A stretch of 54,426 nucleotides of DNA from Granulosicoccus sp. (GCA_023301725.1 JALZUD010000028.1:1-54426), one strand, 5' to 3'; counted from the first letter of the stretch, positions 20,218-29,410 are shown. Notes: a model not told the origin generated them from the sequence alone. Numbers and translations: made by a program.

Positions 20218-20253
20218 GGCTATGAGTGAACTGCTATGAGTGAACTCATAGCC
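20218..20253. repeat. Inverted and direct repeat between fabI and mscL
   Basis: GGCTATGAGT and ACTCATAGCC form a 10-bp inverted repeat. Inside it the 14-base unit starting CTATGAGTGAACT occurs twice in tandem (from 20220). It lies in the convergent fabI/mscL gap and could act as a bidirectional transcription end, but no T run supports that. Nothing else is evident in 20029-20287. Confidence 0.5.
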
Positions 20254-20287
20254 GCAATGAAGCCATGAGTCGAGCGATGATCAAATC

Positions 20288-20665
20288 TCAGGATTTTTTC
20301 AGAAGATCTCGGATTTCCTTTAGCAGAGCAACGTCGGCAGAATCTGGCTCTGCCTTCTCTTCAGCCTCTGCATTCTGTTTCATCTTGTTGATTGCTTTAA
20401 GAATCATAAAGATGACAAACGCGATGATAGTGAAGTCGATGAGTGCTTGAATAAACGCACCGTATCCAATCGCCGCATCACCCACTTGATACGACAGCTT
20501 AGAAAAATCCACGCCCCCGACAAACACCCCGACAAGAGGCATGATGATGTTGTCTACCAGCGTGCCTACCAACTTACCCACAGCGGCGCCGATTATAATT
20601 CCCACCGCCATATCAATCAAGCTGCCCTTGAGCGCAAATTCTTTAAATTCCTTGATCATGCTCAT
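20288..20665 (-). CDS. mscL: Large-conductance mechanosensitive channel MscL
   Basis: Homopentameric inner-membrane channel that opens under hypo-osmotic membrane tension. The 125-residue product from ATG 20665 ([14 protein letters not shown]) has GGGAAG upstream; the 14 extra residues in the longer frame are not family-like. Helix TM1 carries [20 protein letters not shown], followed by the periplasmic loop, TM2 (about 72-95) and the cytoplasmic charged helix ending [12 protein letters not shown]. It is a monocistronic gene convergent with fabI and downstream of ppiD. Confidence 0.97.
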   Translation of the reverse strand: MSMIKEFKEFALKGSLIDMAVGIIIGAAVGKLVGTLVDNIIMPLVGVFVGGVDFSKLSYQVGDAAIGYGAFIQALIDFTIIAFVIFMILKAINKMKQNAEAEEKAEPDSADVALLKEIRDLLKKS

Positions 20666-20787
20666 GGTCGTTCTTCCCTTTTTCAATTCACTGTTAACAA
20701 TCAGCAAGCACTAAAAAGCCAGCACCTAACGTTTTTAGTACGCTAGATGCGTTTAGAGCGTGCGTTCATTAAATGCCAACTCGCAGA

Positions 20788-22830
20788 TTAATAGCCATAG
20801 CCTGGAGCGTTACCAGACGTATCATTGATCTTAACGTCTGCTTTGGTTCGTAAACTTGCCAGAAAAGCTTGAAACTCAGCAGCGCCAAGTCTGGGATTAG
20901 CTCCAGCCTCAACAACCCCTGCCACCGGACTCAGCGACGCAGCTTCGACTGGCGTTTCAATTGGCGTTTCAATTGGCGTTTCAATTGGCGTTTCAATTGG
21001 CGTTTCAACTGATGTTTCAACCGACGCCTCTGCTACAACTTCGGCCACTGCATCAGCTGCAGGAATTTCTACCGACTTCAAGCTCACGGCGAGCTCATCA
21101 CCATTGGCAAGCGTAACAGTTGCAAGAGACGGTTCGGCATCCGGGCGAGGAAGTGCAAAAATTCTGGCAATAGCGCTTGTGCCAAAAACGGTTGATCGCC
21201 TAGTTATAACTTCTGATTCAAGTGCTTCGGCCAGCTCACTGCCATCAGCTATAGCTGTAGAGGCTTCTCCAAGTTTAAATTTTTCTAGTGCAGCCGTTGC
21301 CAGCTCCTTCAATTGCTCCGCTGTACGCTCGGACTTCAACGCATCAACCACCTCTTCGCGAACCTCTTCCAACGTTTGAGGCCTCTGTTCTTCGTACTCG
21401 ACCACACGCAACACTAGGATGTGACGATTTTCAATAGTTATGATGTCAGAGTTATTTTCATCTTCTAGCACATCAGGGCTGAATGCTACTGACATAACAG
21501 CAGGGCTAGACAACACAGGTCCAGCATCTGATTCAGAACTCAACCAGTCAGAGGTCTTGATTTCAAGACCGGTGGCATCAGCCGCAGGTTCAAGTGAGCT
21601 TGGATTGTCGAAAGCCAGTTCCGCAAGTTGGTCTCGCAGATCAAAAAATTCTCTGTCTGCTTCGTCCTGCTGCATAGTTTCAACAATGTCGCTTTTTACT
21701 TCTTCGAAGGCCTGTCCAGATTCCGCAGTGATCCTGTCGAGCATAATAAGATGGACACCAAAATCTGAGATCACAGGCTCAGACATCTCACCTTCTTCTG
21801 TTAATGCTGATACTGCATCTTCAAACTCAGGCACCATCGCGCCAGGAGTGATGAAACCCAAGCTACCACCAGAATTTGCCGATCCAATATCGTCTGAAAA
21901 TTCTTTAGCTAGATCGCCAAACAATTCACCCGCCAATACTCTTTCTTTAATCTGATTGAGCTGCTCAATCTGATCGTCTTCACTACCGTTACCTGACTCA
22001 AGTAAGATGTGTGAAGCCTCACGCCGCTCGGGAGTCATGTAACGAGCTCTATTATCGTCGTAGTAAGACTGGGCTTGCGCATCACTAATCTCAATCTCAG
22101 AGGCTACAACGCTGCTCTCAAGTTCGATGTACTCGATTTTCGCTCGCTCAGGAAACAAATAGTTACCGCTTTGTTCTTCAAAGTAGGCAACGACTTCTTC
22201 ATCTGCAACTTCGATTACTGACTTAGCCTCTTCGAAATTAAATCTCACTGCATCAATAGTTCTTATCTGCCGCCCAAGGTTAGCGAGGCGTTCGGCCTCT
22301 TGAGGCAATACAAATGCAGTTTCACTGATGCCTGCCTGAAACTGGATCATGGCAGTGTTATCACGGTAACCCTGCTCGAATTCAGGCACAGACTGATTAG
22401 ATCCACGCAACTGCTGCTGGTAGGCTTCGGAACTGAATTGTCCGTTTACCTGAAAAACTTCTAGGCTTCTTATGGCGCGCGCCAAAGTCTCATCACCGAT
22501 AGCAAACTTCTGCTTCGCAACCTCGGATTCAATGACGTTTTGAGTGACCAACTGCTCGAGTGCTTGCTCGCGCAATATCTGCTCATTTTCAAACCCTGCA
22601 GGAATCTGCCCCCCGAACATTCTCGCAAGCTGTGCACGCTGCTGCCGGTAGGCACTTTCCAATTGCTGCTGACTTATCTCTGTACCATTAACTTCGGCAG
22701 GTGCAGTCGCCGAACCACCGCTCAAATACGGACCAATTCCAACTAGTACAAACGGTATACTGATGACCGTTATGATGCCGTACTTGATCGGCTTTGAGCT
22801 TCTGATCTTTTCGCGCAGATCCAATAACAT
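20788..22830 (-). CDS. ppiD: Membrane-anchored periplasmic peptidyl-prolyl isomerase PpiD
   Basis: Periplasmic chaperone at the Sec translocon exit. The 680 residues (E. coli 623) have one N-terminal membrane helix (about 15-36), a SurA-like N-domain, a parvulin domain (about 266-365, with ASHILLES, GGSLGFITPGAMVPEFEDA and FGVHLIMLD), and a second diverged PpiC-like region. A low-complexity linker at about 603-627 repeats the tetrapeptide ETPI and is encoded by 12-bp tandem repeats. It lies downstream of hupB and two tRNA genes, as in many gammaproteobacteria (hupB-ppiD). Confidence 0.93.
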   Translation of the reverse strand: MLLDLREKIRSSKPIKYGIITVISIPFVLVGIGPYLSGGSATAPAEVNGTEISQQQLESAYRQQRAQLARMFGGQIPAGFENEQILREQALEQLVTQNVIESEVAKQKFAIGDETLARAIRSLEVFQVNGQFSSEAYQQQLRGSNQSVPEFEQGYRDNTAMIQFQAGISETAFVLPQEAERLANLGRQIRTIDAVRFNFEEAKSVIEVADEEVVAYFEEQSGNYLFPERAKIEYIELESSVVASEIEISDAQAQSYYDDNRARYMTPERREASHILLESGNGSEDDQIEQLNQIKERVLAGELFGDLAKEFSDDIGSANSGGSLGFITPGAMVPEFEDAVSALTEEGEMSEPVISDFGVHLIMLDRITAESGQAFEEVKSDIVETMQQDEADREFFDLRDQLAELAFDNPSSLEPAADATGLEIKTSDWLSSESDAGPVLSSPAVMSVAFSPDVLEDENNSDIITIENRHILVLRVVEYEEQRPQTLEEVREEVVDALKSERTAEQLKELATAALEKFKLGEASTAIADGSELAEALESEVITRRSTVFGTSAIARIFALPRPDAEPSLATVTLANGDELAVSLKSVEIPAADAVAEVVAEASVETSVETPIETPIETPIETPIETPVEAASLSPVAGVVEAGANPRLGAAEFQAFLASLRTKADVKINDTSGNAPGYGY
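20949..21020. repeat. 12-bp tandem array inside ppiD
   Basis: Six contiguous 12-base units (consensus TTGGCGTTTCAA on the plus strand), four almost identical, the outer ones diverged. Being a multiple of three, the array keeps the ppiD frame and encodes repeats of Glu-Thr-Pro-Ile with V/S variants. Copy number is likely variable between strains. Confidence 0.95.
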
Positions 22831-23015
22831 GATAATTCTCGGTAACTATGTTTAGCCCGTGTCAGGCTCTCAGGCAATATTCTAATACACGACTGACTGG
22901 TTAGCACGACCGAGGCTTACACGTTTGAACCCGATTTAGACGTACTGTGCTTTTAAAAAGCTTACTGACGTAAACCTAAGCAAGCCACTCGCCAGAACCA
23001 CTAAGACAACACCAC

Positions 23016-23040
23016 AAAAAAAGGGTGCCGAGGCACCCTT
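23016..23040 (-). terminator. Rho-independent terminator after tRNA-Asp
   Basis: Stem AAGGGTGCC/GGCACCCTT with a very short loop, followed by seven Ts on the minus strand. It ends the hupB/tRNA-Val/tRNA-Asp transcript. The remaining gap to ppiD (22831-23015) should contain the ppiD promoter, which I could not place. Confidence 0.9.
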
Positions 23041-23070
23041 CTTTGAATTCTTGATATTTTCACGTTAGAT

Positions 23071-23107
23071 CGTCCCAAATATGCTTTTGCACATTTTGGA
23101 CGATTTC
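23071..23107 (-). other. 16-bp imperfect hairpin in the tRNA-Asp trailer
   Basis: Inverted repeat from ATCGTCC to GGACGAT with a 4-base loop; in the minus-strand RNA it has one mismatch and one G-U pair. It starts about 15 bases after the tRNA-Asp CCA and precedes the true terminator. It lacks a U tract, so it is more likely a processing or stability structure. Confidence 0.45.
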
Positions 23108-23122
23108 TCGCTTAAATAATGT

Positions 23123-23199
23123 TGGCGGAGCGGACGGGACTCGAACCCGCGACCCCCGGCGTGACAGGCCGGTATTCTAACCAACTGAACTACCGCTCC
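23123..23199 (-). tRNA. tRNA-Asp(GTC)
   Basis: 77 bases with encoded CCA. Acceptor GGAGCGG pairs with CCGCTCC; the anticodon loop reads CTGTCAC with GTC; the T arm has GGTTCGAGTCC. It lies 132 bp after tRNA-Val in the same orientation and before the terminator at 23016. Confidence 0.97.
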
Positions 23200-23331
23200 A
23201 ATACTGCAAAGCAGAGTTACTAATTCTACAACGTATACACCCGTTAAGGTTAAGAACTGTTGGAGATAACTCTTGTCACTGGTACCTATTTAATACGTTA
23301 CTGCATACCATCAAAACTGATGGGCCTAACT

Positions 23332-23407
23332 TGGTGGGTGCTGACGGGATCGAACCGCCGACCCTCGCCTTGTAAGGGCGATGCTCTACCAGCTGAGCTA
23401 AGCACCC
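23332..23407 (-). tRNA. tRNA-Val(TAC)
   Basis: 76 bases with encoded CCA. Acceptor GGGTGCT pairs with AGCACCC; the anticodon loop contains TAC; the T arm has GGTTCGATCC. Its 5' end is only seven bases after the hupB stop codon, so it is probably cut from the hupB transcript by RNase P. Confidence 0.97.
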
Positions 23408-23414
23408 AAGCGGC

Positions 23415-23687
23415 TTAGTTTACAGCATCTTTTAATGCTTTACCAGCTTTAAAGCTAGGAACATTTGAAGCTTTTATTTGCAATGGCTCACCAGTGCGTG
23501 GATTACGGCCAGTTCGTGCTTCACGCTTACGAACTAGAAAAGTTCCAAAGCCGACAAGTGTTACTTGATCGCCTTTCTGCATAGCATCAGTAACGCTGTC
23601 AAGCACAGCATCGACCGCAGCTGCTGCATCTGCCTTAGTCATTTCGCCCTTCGCTGCAACGGCATCAACAAATTCGCCTTTATTCAT
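23415..23687 (-). CDS. hupB: DNA-binding protein HU, beta type
   Basis: Nucleoid-associated dimer that bends DNA. The 90 residues have the HU fold: two N-terminal helices (MNKGEFVDAVAAKGEMTKAD), the GFGTFLVRKREARTGRNP arm region and the C-terminal helix FKAGKALKDAVN. It is the usual neighbour of lon. Two tRNA genes follow without an intervening terminator, so HU and these tRNAs probably share a transcript. The region 23688-24063 upstream holds its promoter, which was not pinpointed, plus an 8-bp inverted repeat (CCAATGAT/ATCATTGG) near 24026-24047. Confidence 0.97.
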   Translation of the reverse strand: MNKGEFVDAVAAKGEMTKADAAAAVDAVLDSVTDAMQKGDQVTLVGFGTFLVRKREARTGRNPRTGEPLQIKASNVPSFKAGKALKDAVN

Positions 23688-24063
23688 GAAATGCTTTCTC
23701 TTAGAGGTAATGTGAAGTTCTAGGGTGTTTGATGCTACGCATCAATTTGCCCAGTCTTTGCGTCAAAGACCACGCGACCCGCGAATGATACTCGAAAATT
23801 GCAGAAAAACCCACTAGCTACGCGGTTTGCAGCAATATGAAACATTAATTAATAGATATTGACGTGTAAATCAGGAAAATTGTAGCGGTATTCAGGAATC
23901 AATTGAAAAAGTCTTACTCATTAGCAGAACAAATGCAGGACACGCGATGCGTAGCCCTGCATTATCCTCAACAAGCTTTATCTATCCCTACACTCACTGG
24001 GTGCGTACAAATCGTTAGTGTTCGAGCCAATGATGCACTAATCATTGGTGCACACACTATTAA

Positions 24064-24198
24064 TTCACGAACCATTTGTTCACGAGCCATTTGTTTACGA
24101 ACCACTCGTTTACGAACCATTAGTTTGTGAACTATCTGTTTACGAACTGTCTGTCTACGAACTGTCTGTCTACGAACTATCTGTTCACGAACGACTAG
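24064..24198. repeat. 15-bp tandem array (nine units) at the lon 3' end
   Basis: Nine contiguous 15-base units with plus-strand consensus TTTACGAACCATCTG (first unit TTCACGAACCATTTG). The last unit contains the lon stop codon at 24195-24197, so the array begins at the end of the gene and fills its 3' untranslated region. Units are diverged by a few bases each, so this is an older array than the one in ppiD. No spacers intervene, so it is not CRISPR. Confidence 0.95.
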
Positions 24199-26768
24199 TG
24201 CGTTTGCACGCGACCAGATTTACCGTCAGGCTCAGATTCAGCGCCTTTCACCGATTCTGGATGAGATTGTTTGTCGCCACTAGTGCTTGGCGAACTCTCC
24301 AACGCCACCTCCAATACTTGATCAATCCACTGAACTGGCTTTATATCCAGCCCAGCTTTGATCTCATCCGGAATTTCAGACAAATCTTTCTCATTCTCTT
24401 TAGGTATGAGTACGGTATCTATTCCACCACGTTGAGCTGCCAGCAATTTTTCCTTCAAGCCACCGATTGGCAACACTTCGCCACGTAAGGTTATCTCACC
24501 CGTCATCGCGACGTTTGCGCGCACAGGCACTTTTGTTAAACAAGAAACCATAGCCGTACACATGCCAACCCCGGCACTCGGACCATCTTTAGGCGTTGCA
24601 CCCTCAGGCACGTGGAGGTGGATATCGAGTTTTTCATGAAAATCGACGTTAATTCCTAATGATTCTGAACGACTTCTGACAACCATCATTGCAGCTTGAA
24701 TAGATTCTTGCATGACATCGCCTAGCTGACCAGTGGAGCTCAGTTTACCTTTACCTGGCACAACTGTGGCTTCAATAGTGAGTAATTCTCCTCCCACTTG
24801 TGTCCACGCAAGTCCAGTGACCTGCCCTATCTGATTTTCGGTTTCCGCGCGGCCATATCGGTGACGCTGAACCCCTAAGTAATCTGCAAGGTTATCTTTG
24901 TCGATAGTAACGCCTACCGGTTTGTCAAGATCGATAGAGTTAGATTGCTTCTTGTTCGTTTGGCTTGTGTCAGATTTACTGGCGCTCTGTTTGTCGTTTT
25001 GTTTGCCATCAGATGGCTTTTTGTCAGTTGTTTCAAGCTCTATCACTTCTCGGACAACCTTACGACATAATTTGGACACTTCACGCTCAAGGTTCCTGAC
25101 TCCAGCTTCTCGCGTGTAGCTTCTGATGATTTCCATAATGGCACCGTCAGTAACGCTAAGTTCTTCATCGTTAAGACCGTTGTCCACCATTTTGCGAGGT
25201 AGCAAGTATCGCTCTGCAATATTGGCTTTTTCCATTTCCGTGTAACCAGGTATACGGATAACTTCCATCCGATCCAGCAAAGGTTCTGGAATGTTCATGG
25301 TGTTAGCGGTAGCCACAAACATCACGTCAGACAAGTCGTACTCCACTTCGAGGTAGTGATCGGTAAATGTGTGATTTTGCTCTGGATCGAGAACTTCAAG
25401 CAGAGCCGATGATGGATCACCCCTAAAATCGGTGGACATTTTATCGATTTCATCGAGCAATACCAGAGGATTTCTGCGCTTTACTTTGGCTAGGTTTTGC
25501 ACAATTTTGCCTGGCATTGAACCAATGTAAGTACGTCGATGGCCACGAATTTCAGCTTCGTCTCTGACACCACCTAACGCCATACGGCTAAACCGACGGC
25601 CTGTAGCTTTGGCAATGGATTTACCCAAGGAAGTTTTACCCACACCTGGCGGGCCAACAAGACAAAGAATAGGACCCTTAGCATGACCAACACGTTTTTG
25701 CACAGCCAAATATTCAAGGATGCGTTCTTTAACTTTTTCTAGACCATAGTGATCGTTTTCAAGAATCGCTTCAGCTTCAGATAACGATTTCTTGAGCTTT
25801 GATCTCTTTTTCCAAGGCAAACCCACCAGTGTATCTACGTAGTTACGAACCACTGTAGCTTCAGCAGACATCGGTGACATCATTTTGAGCTTGTTAAGTT
25901 CAGCCGTGGCTTTCTTTTTGGCTTCTTTTGACAAACCACGTTTCGCTATCTTTCGCGCAAGCTCTTCAGTTTCATTGGGAACATCATCCATATCCCCCAA
26001 CTCTTTCTGGATAGCCTTCATCTGCTCGTTTAAGTAGTACTCGCGCTGACTCTTTTCCATTTGCTGTTTGACGCGACCACGAACCCGCTTTTCAACCTGC
26101 AGAATATCCAACTCTGATTCCATCAAATGCAGCAGATGCTCTAGCCTCTCAGCGGGGTTAAATTGCTCTAGAATTTTTTGTTTTTCATCAACCCGCAAGG
26201 ACATTTGAGCCGCGATCATGTCCGCTAGGCGATCGGCATCGTTAACCCCAGTTAATGAACTGAGAATCTCCGGTGGCACTTTCTTGTTCATCTTTACGTA
26301 CTGATCAAACATGCTGGTAACAGAGCGAACCAGAACCTCTAACTCTTTAACCTCTTCCTTGTCTCCAGCCTGCGTTGCGCTGTCTTTAGTAGCAACTGCG
26401 CTGGTGTACTCAGCAACGAAAAATCCCTCGGAAGCAGTGGCTACCACATCGATGGTAGCTCGTTGCAAACCTTCAACTAGCACTTTGATCGTGCCGTCCG
26501 GCAATTTGAGCAGCTGCAATATGGTGGCGATGGTGCCAACCTTGTGGATGTCGCCTTCAGCAGGCTCGTCAACAGCCGCACTGGTTTGCGTTGCCAACAA
26601 GATACGCTTGTCCAAAGACATGGCAGCGTCTAGGGCGTCAATGGATTTTTCACGCCCCACAAACAAAGGAATAACCATGTGCGGGTAGACAACAACATCG
26701 CGCAAAGGTAGAACCGGGAGTCTTGGGACTTCACTTGACTCAGGCGGTGTAAATTCAGTATCTGACAC
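24195..26768 (-). CDS. lon: ATP-dependent protease Lon
   Basis: Cytosolic AAA+ protease degrading misfolded and regulatory proteins. I favour the GTG start at 26768 (AGAGAG nine bases upstream), giving 857 residues; a TTG 15 codons upstream is possible. Domains in order: N-terminal LON substrate domain (RLPVLPLRDVVVYPHM), coiled coil, AAA+ module with Walker A GPPGVGKTSLGKS and Walker B LLDEIDK, then the protease domain with catalytic Ser in TPKDGPSAGVGM and Lys in GGLKEKLLAA. A hydrophilic Lys/Ser/Gln/Asp-rich insert of about 35 residues (about 576-612) separates AAA+ and protease domains, and a polar tail follows the protease domain; both are absent from E. coli Lon. Confidence 0.97.
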   Translation of the reverse strand: MSDTEFTPPESSEVPRLPVLPLRDVVVYPHMVIPLFVGREKSIDALDAAMSLDKRILLATQTSAAVDEPAEGDIHKVGTIATILQLLKLPDGTIKVLVEGLQRATIDVVATASEGFFVAEYTSAVATKDSATQAGDKEEVKELEVLVRSVTSMFDQYVKMNKKVPPEILSSLTGVNDADRLADMIAAQMSLRVDEKQKILEQFNPAERLEHLLHLMESELDILQVEKRVRGRVKQQMEKSQREYYLNEQMKAIQKELGDMDDVPNETEELARKIAKRGLSKEAKKKATAELNKLKMMSPMSAEATVVRNYVDTLVGLPWKKRSKLKKSLSEAEAILENDHYGLEKVKERILEYLAVQKRVGHAKGPILCLVGPPGVGKTSLGKSIAKATGRRFSRMALGGVRDEAEIRGHRRTYIGSMPGKIVQNLAKVKRRNPLVLLDEIDKMSTDFRGDPSSALLEVLDPEQNHTFTDHYLEVEYDLSDVMFVATANTMNIPEPLLDRMEVIRIPGYTEMEKANIAERYLLPRKMVDNGLNDEELSVTDGAIMEIIRSYTREAGVRNLEREVSKLCRKVVREVIELETTDKKPSDGKQNDKQSASKSDTSQTNKKQSNSIDLDKPVGVTIDKDNLADYLGVQRHRYGRAETENQIGQVTGLAWTQVGGELLTIEATVVPGKGKLSSTGQLGDVMQESIQAAMMVVRSRSESLGINVDFHEKLDIHLHVPEGATPKDGPSAGVGMCTAMVSCLTKVPVRANVAMTGEITLRGEVLPIGGLKEKLLAAQRGGIDTVLIPKENEKDLSEIPDEIKAGLDIKPVQWIDQVLEVALESSPSTSGDKQSHPESVKGAESEPDGKSGRVQTH

Positions 26769-27128
26769 GTTAAAGAGCTCTCTTGGATAAGGGGCTGACA
26801 ACTGTTTGCACAAACCGAGCAGTCACACTTTACCGTTAATAAATGGCGACGCTGCGCTTGTGCTCAATGCGAAATATAAGGCCTCACCCCAAACATACAA
26901 GATAAACAACCTTACCTTTCAAATTAATCGTTGAACTTTTAGTTATACGAGCAAAAAACAGTTCAAGTAAGAATAAATCCTCCCTGAGAAACACACACGA
27001 TTAGACTATTCAGAAACGACAAAACCGGCATATAGCCGGCTTTGTTGTATCACTGTGGTTTCGAACACCAAAATTGGCGTCTTTTCAGACCGTCAGCGTC
27101 AGTAAACTAACACTTATTGTACTTAATG
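26769..27128. other. lon-clpX intergenic region
   Basis: About 360 bases without a gene. It holds the clpX terminator (27021-27043) and must contain the lon promoter. On the minus strand a TTGAAA hexamer lies 17 bases before a weak TGTATG. I see no clear sigma-32 type promoter (CTTGAAA with CCCCAT), although lon is heat-inducible in related bacteria. Confidence 0.5.
27021..27043 (-). terminator. Terminator after clpX
   Basis: On the minus strand AAAGCCGGC-TATAT-GCCGGTTTT: a 5-bp GC core with flanking A/T pairs around a mismatch, ending in four Ts. It is located 86 bp after the clpX stop, ahead of the lon promoter region. Confidence 0.7.
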
Positions 27129-28424
27129 CTAATCATCTGAAGCCGCTTTCTTGTATTTTTCCTCTTCCATGACTTTTTCCTGACCTTCTAGCAGCAAGTA
27201 TGGCTTTGCCTCACCCCGAACCACTGCTCCGTCAAGAATGACCTTCTTTACGTTTTCAATTCTTGGCAGCTCGTACATGGTGTCGAGCAGAACGTTCTCA
27301 AGAATGGTTCTCAAACCGCGAGCTCCAGTTTTACGCTCCAGTGAGTTTTTCGCCACAGCCAACAAAGCATCTGCACGGAACTCAATATCGACTTCTTCCA
27401 TCGCCAGCAATTTTTGGTACTGCTTGGTGATTGCGTTTTTGGGCTCGACGAGAATTCGCACTAGCGCGTCTTCGTCCAGCTCTTCGAGAGTCGCAACCAC
27501 TGGCAGGCGTCCAACAAACTCTGGTATCAGGCCAAAACTGATGAGATCTTGAGCTTCACAATCGTGCAGAAGTTCGCCAATATTCGACCTGTCATCCTTT
27601 GACTTTACGTCAGCAGCAAAACCGATTCCGCCCCTCTCGCTTCTATTTTGAATAATTTTTTCAAGACCAGCGAAAGCACCGCCACAAATAAATAAGATAT
27701 TCGATGTGTCGACTTGCAGAAATTCTTGTTGAGGATGCTTGCGCCCTCCTTGTGGAGGCACGGAGGCGACAGTGCCTTCGATCAGCTTCAACAACGCCTG
27801 CTGCACACCCTCTCCAGAGACATCACGAGTGATACTCGGATTATCTGACTTGCGGGAAATTTTATCGATCTCGTCAATATAAACGATACCAGTTTGTGCT
27901 TTCTCGACGTCGTAGTCGCACTTCTGCAGAAGTTTCTGAATGATATTTTCGACATCTTCACCAACGTATCCAGCCTCAGTGAGAGTGGTAGCGTCAGCGA
28001 TGGTAAATGGCACGTTCAGAGTCCGAGCCAGAGTTTCAGCGAGTAAGGTTTTACCCGAACCCGTTGGGCCAATAAGCAATATATTGCTTTTTGCCAGCTC
28101 TACGTCGCCTTTCTTGTCTTTGTATTCCAGGCGCTTGTAGTGATTGTAAACAGCTACAGCCAAAATGCGCTTGGCTTTTGACTGACCAATAACATATTGG
28201 TCTAGCAGCTCATTAATTTCGTGGGGCTTGGGAAGCGCACTGTTCTCCTCAGTGCTCTGCTCCTGCATCTCCTCTGTGATAATGTCATTACACAGATCAA
28301 CGCATTCGTCGCAGATGAAAACAGACGGACCTGCAATCAGCTTCCTTACCTCGTGTTGGCTTTTGCCACAAAACGAGCAGTAAAGCAATTTGCCGTCGTC
28401 TTTCTTGTCTTCGTGGTCACTCAT
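27129..28424 (-). CDS. clpX: ClpXP protease ATPase subunit ClpX
   Basis: AAA+ unfoldase that feeds substrates such as ssrA-tagged proteins to ClpP. The 431 residues from ATG 28424 ([14 protein letters not shown]) match the E. coli start; a GTG three codons upstream is less likely. The N-terminal zinc finger has CSFC and CDEC pairs. Walker A is [14 protein letters not shown], Walker B VYIDEIDK, followed by the pore-loop region and sensor-2 domain. It follows clpP with 240 bp that contain a good sigma-70 type promoter, so clpX can be transcribed without clpP. Confidence 0.98.
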   Translation of the reverse strand: MSDHEDKKDDGKLLYCSFCGKSQHEVRKLIAGPSVFICDECVDLCNDIITEEMQEQSTEENSALPKPHEINELLDQYVIGQSKAKRILAVAVYNHYKRLEYKDKKGDVELAKSNILLIGPTGSGKTLLAETLARTLNVPFTIADATTLTEAGYVGEDVENIIQKLLQKCDYDVEKAQTGIVYIDEIDKISRKSDNPSITRDVSGEGVQQALLKLIEGTVASVPPQGGRKHPQQEFLQVDTSNILFICGGAFAGLEKIIQNRSERGGIGFAADVKSKDDRSNIGELLHDCEAQDLISFGLIPEFVGRLPVVATLEELDEDALVRILVEPKNAITKQYQKLLAMEEVDIEFRADALLAVAKNSLERKTGARGLRTILENVLLDTMYELPRIENVKKVILDGAVVRGEAKPYLLLEGQEKVMEEEKYKKAASDD

Positions 28425-28482
28425 TTTCTTCACTTACCTCTGGCTAAGCACACATTGCCGTGTTTTCTCAATCAATTCGAGC

Positions 28483-28512
28483 ACTATACTGCCGCTTGAA
28501 TCCGAGTGCCAA
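28483..28512 (-). promoter_or_regulatory. Sigma-70 type promoter of clpX
   Basis: Minus strand TTGGCA, 18-base spacer, TATAGT; each hexamer has five of six consensus bases. The -10 box ends about 59 bases before the clpX ATG. Confidence 0.6.
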
Positions 28513-28564
28513 CCTGTTCTCTGTTGAACAGATTAGGCATACCTGTGACGAACAACCCGCGGAC

Positions 28565-28599
28565 TTTGCCAAGCACGCTTCTAAGCCGCGCTTGGCAAA
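28565..28599. other. 10-bp hairpin between clpP and clpX
   Basis: TTTGCCAAGC/GCTTGGCAAA perfect inverted repeat with a 15-base loop that has a small inner stem. It has no T tract. It lies 66 bp after clpP and upstream of the clpX promoter, so it may mark or protect the end of a clpP message. Confidence 0.45.
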
Positions 28600-28664
28600 C
28601 CGCTGCAGACAAAAACCTGTAGCGTGAAACCTCCAGCCTTGTACGTATGCAAGTGCCAGAGTTT

Positions 28665-29408
28665 TCAGTCAATTTTGGGCGAACTATCCTTATCCACTGA
28701 AACTACTTTACCACCCGACGATGAAACACTGGCTTCTTCGTCTCGTGTTTGAACGATTCTGTCGACTAATCCATAGTCCACTGACTCTTCCGCAGTCAAA
28801 AAGCGATCGCGTTCCGTATCTTCTTTGACCTTTTCTACGCTCTGACCACTGTGATGGGCCATCAAATTGTTCATCCTTTCTTTTATCGACAGAATCTCTC
28901 TCGCATGAATGTCAATATCCGTGGCCTGTCCCTGAAAACCAGCCGAAGGTTGGTGAATCATGACCCGAGAGTTAGGCAGAATGAAGCGTTTGCCCGGCTG
29001 ACCCGCGTTTAGCAGAAAAGCGCCCATACTCGCCGCCTGTCCAATACACAGGGTGCTGACGTTTGGCTTGATAAACTGCATGGTGTCGTAAATAGCCATG
29101 CCAGCAGTAACAGAACCACCTGGGGAGTTGATGTACAGGGAGATGTCTTTGTCTGGATTGTCGGACTCCAGAAACAGCAATTGGGCGACGATCAGGTTAG
29201 CCATGTAATCTTCGACCTGGCCTACCATAAAAATGACACGCTCTTTCAGAAGCCGTGAGTAAATGTCGTAAGAGCGCTCGCCTCTTGATGATTGCTCCAC
29301 AACCATGGGTACCAAACCGCCGGCAGCAGAAGGACTAGAGCCTGCAGAACCCATTGGCTGTGCGCTTGAGTGCATTGCAGTGTTACCCCATTGAGGTTGT
29401 GAAATCAT
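28665..29408 (-). CDS. clpP: ATP-dependent Clp protease proteolytic subunit
   Basis: Barrel-forming serine protease of ClpXP. The 247 residues exceed the 207 of E. coli: a 30-residue Ser/Ala/Gly-rich N-terminal leader, probably a longer propeptide, and about 25 extra C-terminal residues. The catalytic triad is complete: Ser127 (GQAASMGA), His152 (MIHQPSAG), Asp201 (DTERDRFL). The start could be ATG 29408, two bases after tig, or ATG 29375 (codon 12), which has a GGGGT upstream. It is in the standard tig-clpP-clpX order. Confidence 0.97.
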   Translation of the reverse strand: MISQPQWGNTAMHSSAQPMGSAGSSPSAAGGLVPMVVEQSSRGERSYDIYSRLLKERVIFMVGQVEDYMANLIVAQLLFLESDNPDKDISLYINSPGGSVTAGMAIYDTMQFIKPNVSTLCIGQAASMGAFLLNAGQPGKRFILPNSRVMIHQPSAGFQGQATDIDIHAREILSIKERMNNLMAHHSGQSVEKVKEDTERDRFLTAEESVDYGLVDRIVQTRDEEASVSSSGGKVVSVDKDSSPKID

Positions 29409-29410
29409 TG

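Noticed and set aside
20043..20225. Small open frame in the fabI-mscL gap
   Set aside because: It consists largely of hairpin and repeat sequence, with no ribosome-binding site or family features.
20700..20760. CTAAAAA/TTTTTAG inverted repeat as a terminator for ppiD
   Set aside because: The 7-bp stem is all A/T apart from the end pair and has a long loop, too weak to call.
24064..24198. Possible CRISPR array
   Set aside because: Units are 15 bp, contiguous and without spacers; no cas genes are in the window.
24045..24488. Plus-strand open frame with repeated HEPFV/YELSV peptides
   Set aside because: It is created by the 15-bp array (multiple of three) and then runs antisense through the lon C-terminus; no ribosome-binding site or family similarity.
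28514..28531. LexA-box-like palindrome CTGTTC-N6-GAACAG upstream of clpX
   Set aside because: The CTG and CAG are 12 bases apart instead of the 10 in the E. coli LexA consensus, and clpX is not a known SOS gene.
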